In this document: positions 61,666 to 64,000 of the stretch, piece by piece
Layout: each line of letters opens with the position of its first letter
How positions within the stretch are numbered: position 1 is the first letter of the stretch
Assembly (NCBI GenBank): GCA_900618425.1
Contig: UZAN01039468.1
Coordinates: 71,658 to 135,657, forward strand
DNA from: Echinostoma caproni
Lineage: Eukaryota; Platyhelminthes; Trematoda; Plagiorchiida; Echinostomatidae
DNA length: 64,000 nt
Reading direction: 5' to 3'
Notes under the pieces: generated by a model
What the model was told of the DNA's origin: nothing
Databases searched by the model: none
What the model saw: only the letters and a program-made list of their open reading frames with translations
Translations under genes and position numbers: made by a program

Positions 61666-61994
61666 AGAATAATTCACCCAACAGTAAAGTTACTCATTAA
61701 CTAGGATAACTGAATTCTGTGTCCCATATCTGTAAAGCTATTTCAACAACTTCCCCACAGTGACTTCATTCCCAGGTTTTGCCATTCACCATTACCAGAA
61801 GGCGGTGGTGACTGTTGGGTTTAAAAGTCAATACAACTAATACGGACGGGAAACTTTTTCTGGTTCCTACAATATGCAACATTTTAAACACGTTTTCTTT
61901 GAAGCTTTTTCCGCGATGGACTTTAAAGTCATTCGTCTGTTCATATTTTAGGAATTGTGCTTAGGGTACCAAAGCTTTAACAATACTTTTTGTG
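61666..61994. other. Non-coding stretch, nothing recognised
   Basis: No structure seen. Confidence 0.45.
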
Positions 61995-62105
61995 TTTCCC
62001 AATCTCTGCACTGGTATGATATTAACGGACTGTGCTGTATAGAGGCTCAAGTGGCGTCCATGCCTGGGTTCGAACCCCATCGGGGCAACTGAACTATTCA
62101 CAATT
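61995..62105 (+). mobile_element. tRNA-derived SINE, family sharing AGTGGCGTCCATG, copy 2
   Basis: The block 62049-62100 matches 31679-31729 across the B box (GGGTTCGAACCCC) and the following CGGGGCAACTGAAC. The B box is perfect here, so this copy is younger or better preserved than the one at 31.7 kb. A minus-strand open frame crossing it is a shadow. Confidence 0.65.
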
Positions 62106-63600
62106 TCAACATAGGAATTCACCCAAGATATTGACGAAAGAACAGCAACAGACTCCATCTGATTTAAGTGTGAAAGATGAGCCTTTTTATGAGAAATGTA
62201 GATGTTAGAAAAACACTGGATAGATTGGTTTTAAACTGATAGCAACTGGTAAGGAAAAAGATAATTGGAAAACAGTTGTTTCCAACTTGAATTTGTGATA
62301 GTGAATTGGGAAAAAACAAGGTTGAATAAAAAAATGTGCTTAATTGAAAACGTCTCAAACTTCCACTCAGTACTCACGAAAGTGAATGCATCAAAAAATG
62401 GTCTCAATTAAAACAATCAGAACAACTGTTTAGTTCAGTTTGCTTTTTATTTCAGTACTCAACATTTGCACAGCTTTTGCAAACTGTGAAAATTGTTATG
62501 TATCGTAACTCAACTGACAGATTTATCATCTACAAACACAATTTCGCCTCGTTCCCTTGATCCTTTTTCGCATCTCGCTTCGGCAAATCCAATCTAGTCT
62601 ATTCACGGTTCACCGACTGAGAAACGTCGTCAACTGATCCGAATTGCAGCTCCCGATTTCCAAAGGGCATTACCACCAGACGAGCATATGACTGAAGTGA
62701 CTCCAATCTACGTGAATCATTCAATGCAATCGAAAATGGAAACGGACGAGGTAACTCGATTTGGGGAAGCAAAGCGTACATCTATTTTCTTTTGTGCATT
62801 GCATTTCGCATTGTTCGTTGAGATCGACCTTTGAGCTAAATTGGGTTAGATGACACCAATGAATGAGTGAGGTAACATACGTGAGGAACATACGTTCAGA
62901 AGACTATTATGAGAGAACAAATGTTTTCAGAACTTCACAATCATAAAAGTGAAACTAAATCTCCTGGCTTCGGAGCTAGCCATTGTGCAGGTGCGCCTGC
63001 GTAAATTTGTTCTTCTTTGTTTGTGGGTTGCAGCTGAAGCACACTGTCTGTGAATACATACCAGGGAGTTGGTATTGTTATATATATATCTGGATAAGGG
63101 GGCTAGGAGCTTCTTCCTAATTGTGCGCCTTATTCAGTTAATGAAGATCTACCGGGCCTAACGACAGGATTCATTTCCAAAGAACTTGATTGGGGGCCCC
63201 AGTTGTGTTCAAACATTGATGTGCATTATCCAAAGTGCGAAATATCTCCTCCGCTTGATAACAACAGAACCACCTAGGCTTATCCAGCGCCAGTAATGCT
63301 TCGCATTAAAAGCATAGTGAAAATTTCAAAGAAAGGACTCAGGACAGCAAAACTACGTGATTCACATCGTGGCCGATTTCGCTGCATCTTAACTGGTAGC
63401 GATTGCAGACTAGTGCGGAACGAACGTTATCGAGACATGGGGGAGTAGAGCACAACCACAAGGGATGAATAAGCCTTTTGATGACAGCAATTTGTTTGCA
63501 TGTTCTGCAATTAGCCTCAATGTAGCTCACGCTAAATAATTTCTCTCGGTTAACCAGGTGTTGCATAATCTACAACTCTTTCGCGATCCAGGAGCTCGGC
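62106..63600. other. Non-coding stretch, nothing recognised
   Basis: A short TATATATATATA run near 63080-63091 and unremarkable frames. Confidence 0.4.
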
Positions 63601-63601
63601 T

Positions 63602-63955
63602 TTGTATGGTCGGGGGTGGGTGTCTGGGGTTGTGGTTGGTCACCATTCCCTTGCACCCCGCGAAATGCTCCCATACTACCGAAGGTCTCAAATAGCCTCT
63701 ACTGAGGAAGTCCTACCCACTGCCTTCTCGTGGCGGAGGTGTTTTCCCACCAAAGTGAGAGGACGAAAAGCCGATAGGCAGGGCTATAACCGGGTTGGTG
63801 AACCACTAGTAGTTCAGCTGGGGGAGTTGGCCAAAAACACTGATTTCAAACCAACCATGAGGAGGCGTATGAACCACACCCGCACCTTTCCGGTTGTGGC
63901 AATGGTCACCGGCTCGATTGGGTATCAAGGTCTATTGGGTACCTTGGACGTCTGA
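63602..63955 (+). mobile_element. G+C-richer block, probably part of a repeat element running off the window
   Basis: Composition shifts abruptly to G+C- and GG/CC-rich sequence until the window ends. A 117-codon frame crosses it (starts on TTG, not ATG; SWRRCFPTKVRGRKADRQG in the middle) with no recognisable domain. The words CTGAGGA (63700-63706) and GTCC ... GGAC-GAAAAGCC (to about 63772) with an internal TTCTC/GAGAG pairing suggest structured RNA, such as the 5' end of a non-LTR retroelement. That identification is inference; the element type is not proven. Confidence 0.3.
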
Positions 63956-64000
63956 CCCCGTCCGAAAGGTGTATGATTCAATGAACTGAACAACGGCCCC

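Noticed and set aside
1..64000. CRISPR arrays, bacterial operons, rRNA genes
   Set aside because: No regularly spaced direct repeats, no ribosome-binding-site-linked gene runs, and no rRNA-like conserved blocks were seen.

Overview
This is a 64 kb piece of nuclear DNA from a multicellular eukaryote, with roughly 40% G+C by eye. It is gene-poor. It has no bacterial operon structure, and its open frames are short. The exons that can be recognised end at canonical GT donors, and the rest is intron or intergenic DNA seeded with old retroelements. At least three diverged Penelope-like elements with GIY-YIG endonuclease ends, several tRNA-headed SINE families and CA/TG microsatellites fit an invertebrate. 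A parasitic flatworm (trematode) is my best guess, but that is an inference from element type and layout, not from a diagnostic gene.

Layout: 1-17 kb holds no firm gene, only one candidate minus-strand exon (4151-4352), scattered tRNA-like SINEs (6.2, 10.6 and 12.3 kb) and a decayed Penelope endonuclease (13.35 kb). At 18.5 kb there is a candidate plus-strand exon. The one convincing gene starts at 21896 on the plus strand. Its first coding exon has 527 codons and stops at a perfect donor at 23476; its upstream region is lost in an assembly gap next to a (GT)14 run. From 25 to 43 kb Penelope-like debris dominates: a tail at 25.3 kb, an endonuclease end at 36.4 kb, an endonuclease end plus tail at 38.6-39.0 kb, and the best copy at 42.1-43.0 kb. 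SINEs lie at 27.0, 30.2, 31.7 and 33.2 kb. Candidate minus-strand exons sit at 28.1-28.7 kb and 37.5-37.7 kb. The right third (43-64 kb) is almost empty: a possible two-exon small secreted protein at 49.3 kb, a SINE at 62.0 kb, and a G+C-richer, repeat-like block at the right edge.

The annotated pieces do not form a pathway. The most notable signals are structural: two SINE copies that keep a hammerhead-ribozyme-like core with a pairing-preserved stem II, a 43-nt near-perfect hairpin, a 20-bp perfect palindrome, and the co-occurrence of distinct Penelope lineages. Three assembly gaps (7387-8094, 21228-21860, 47849-48485) and several single N bases limit what can be read.
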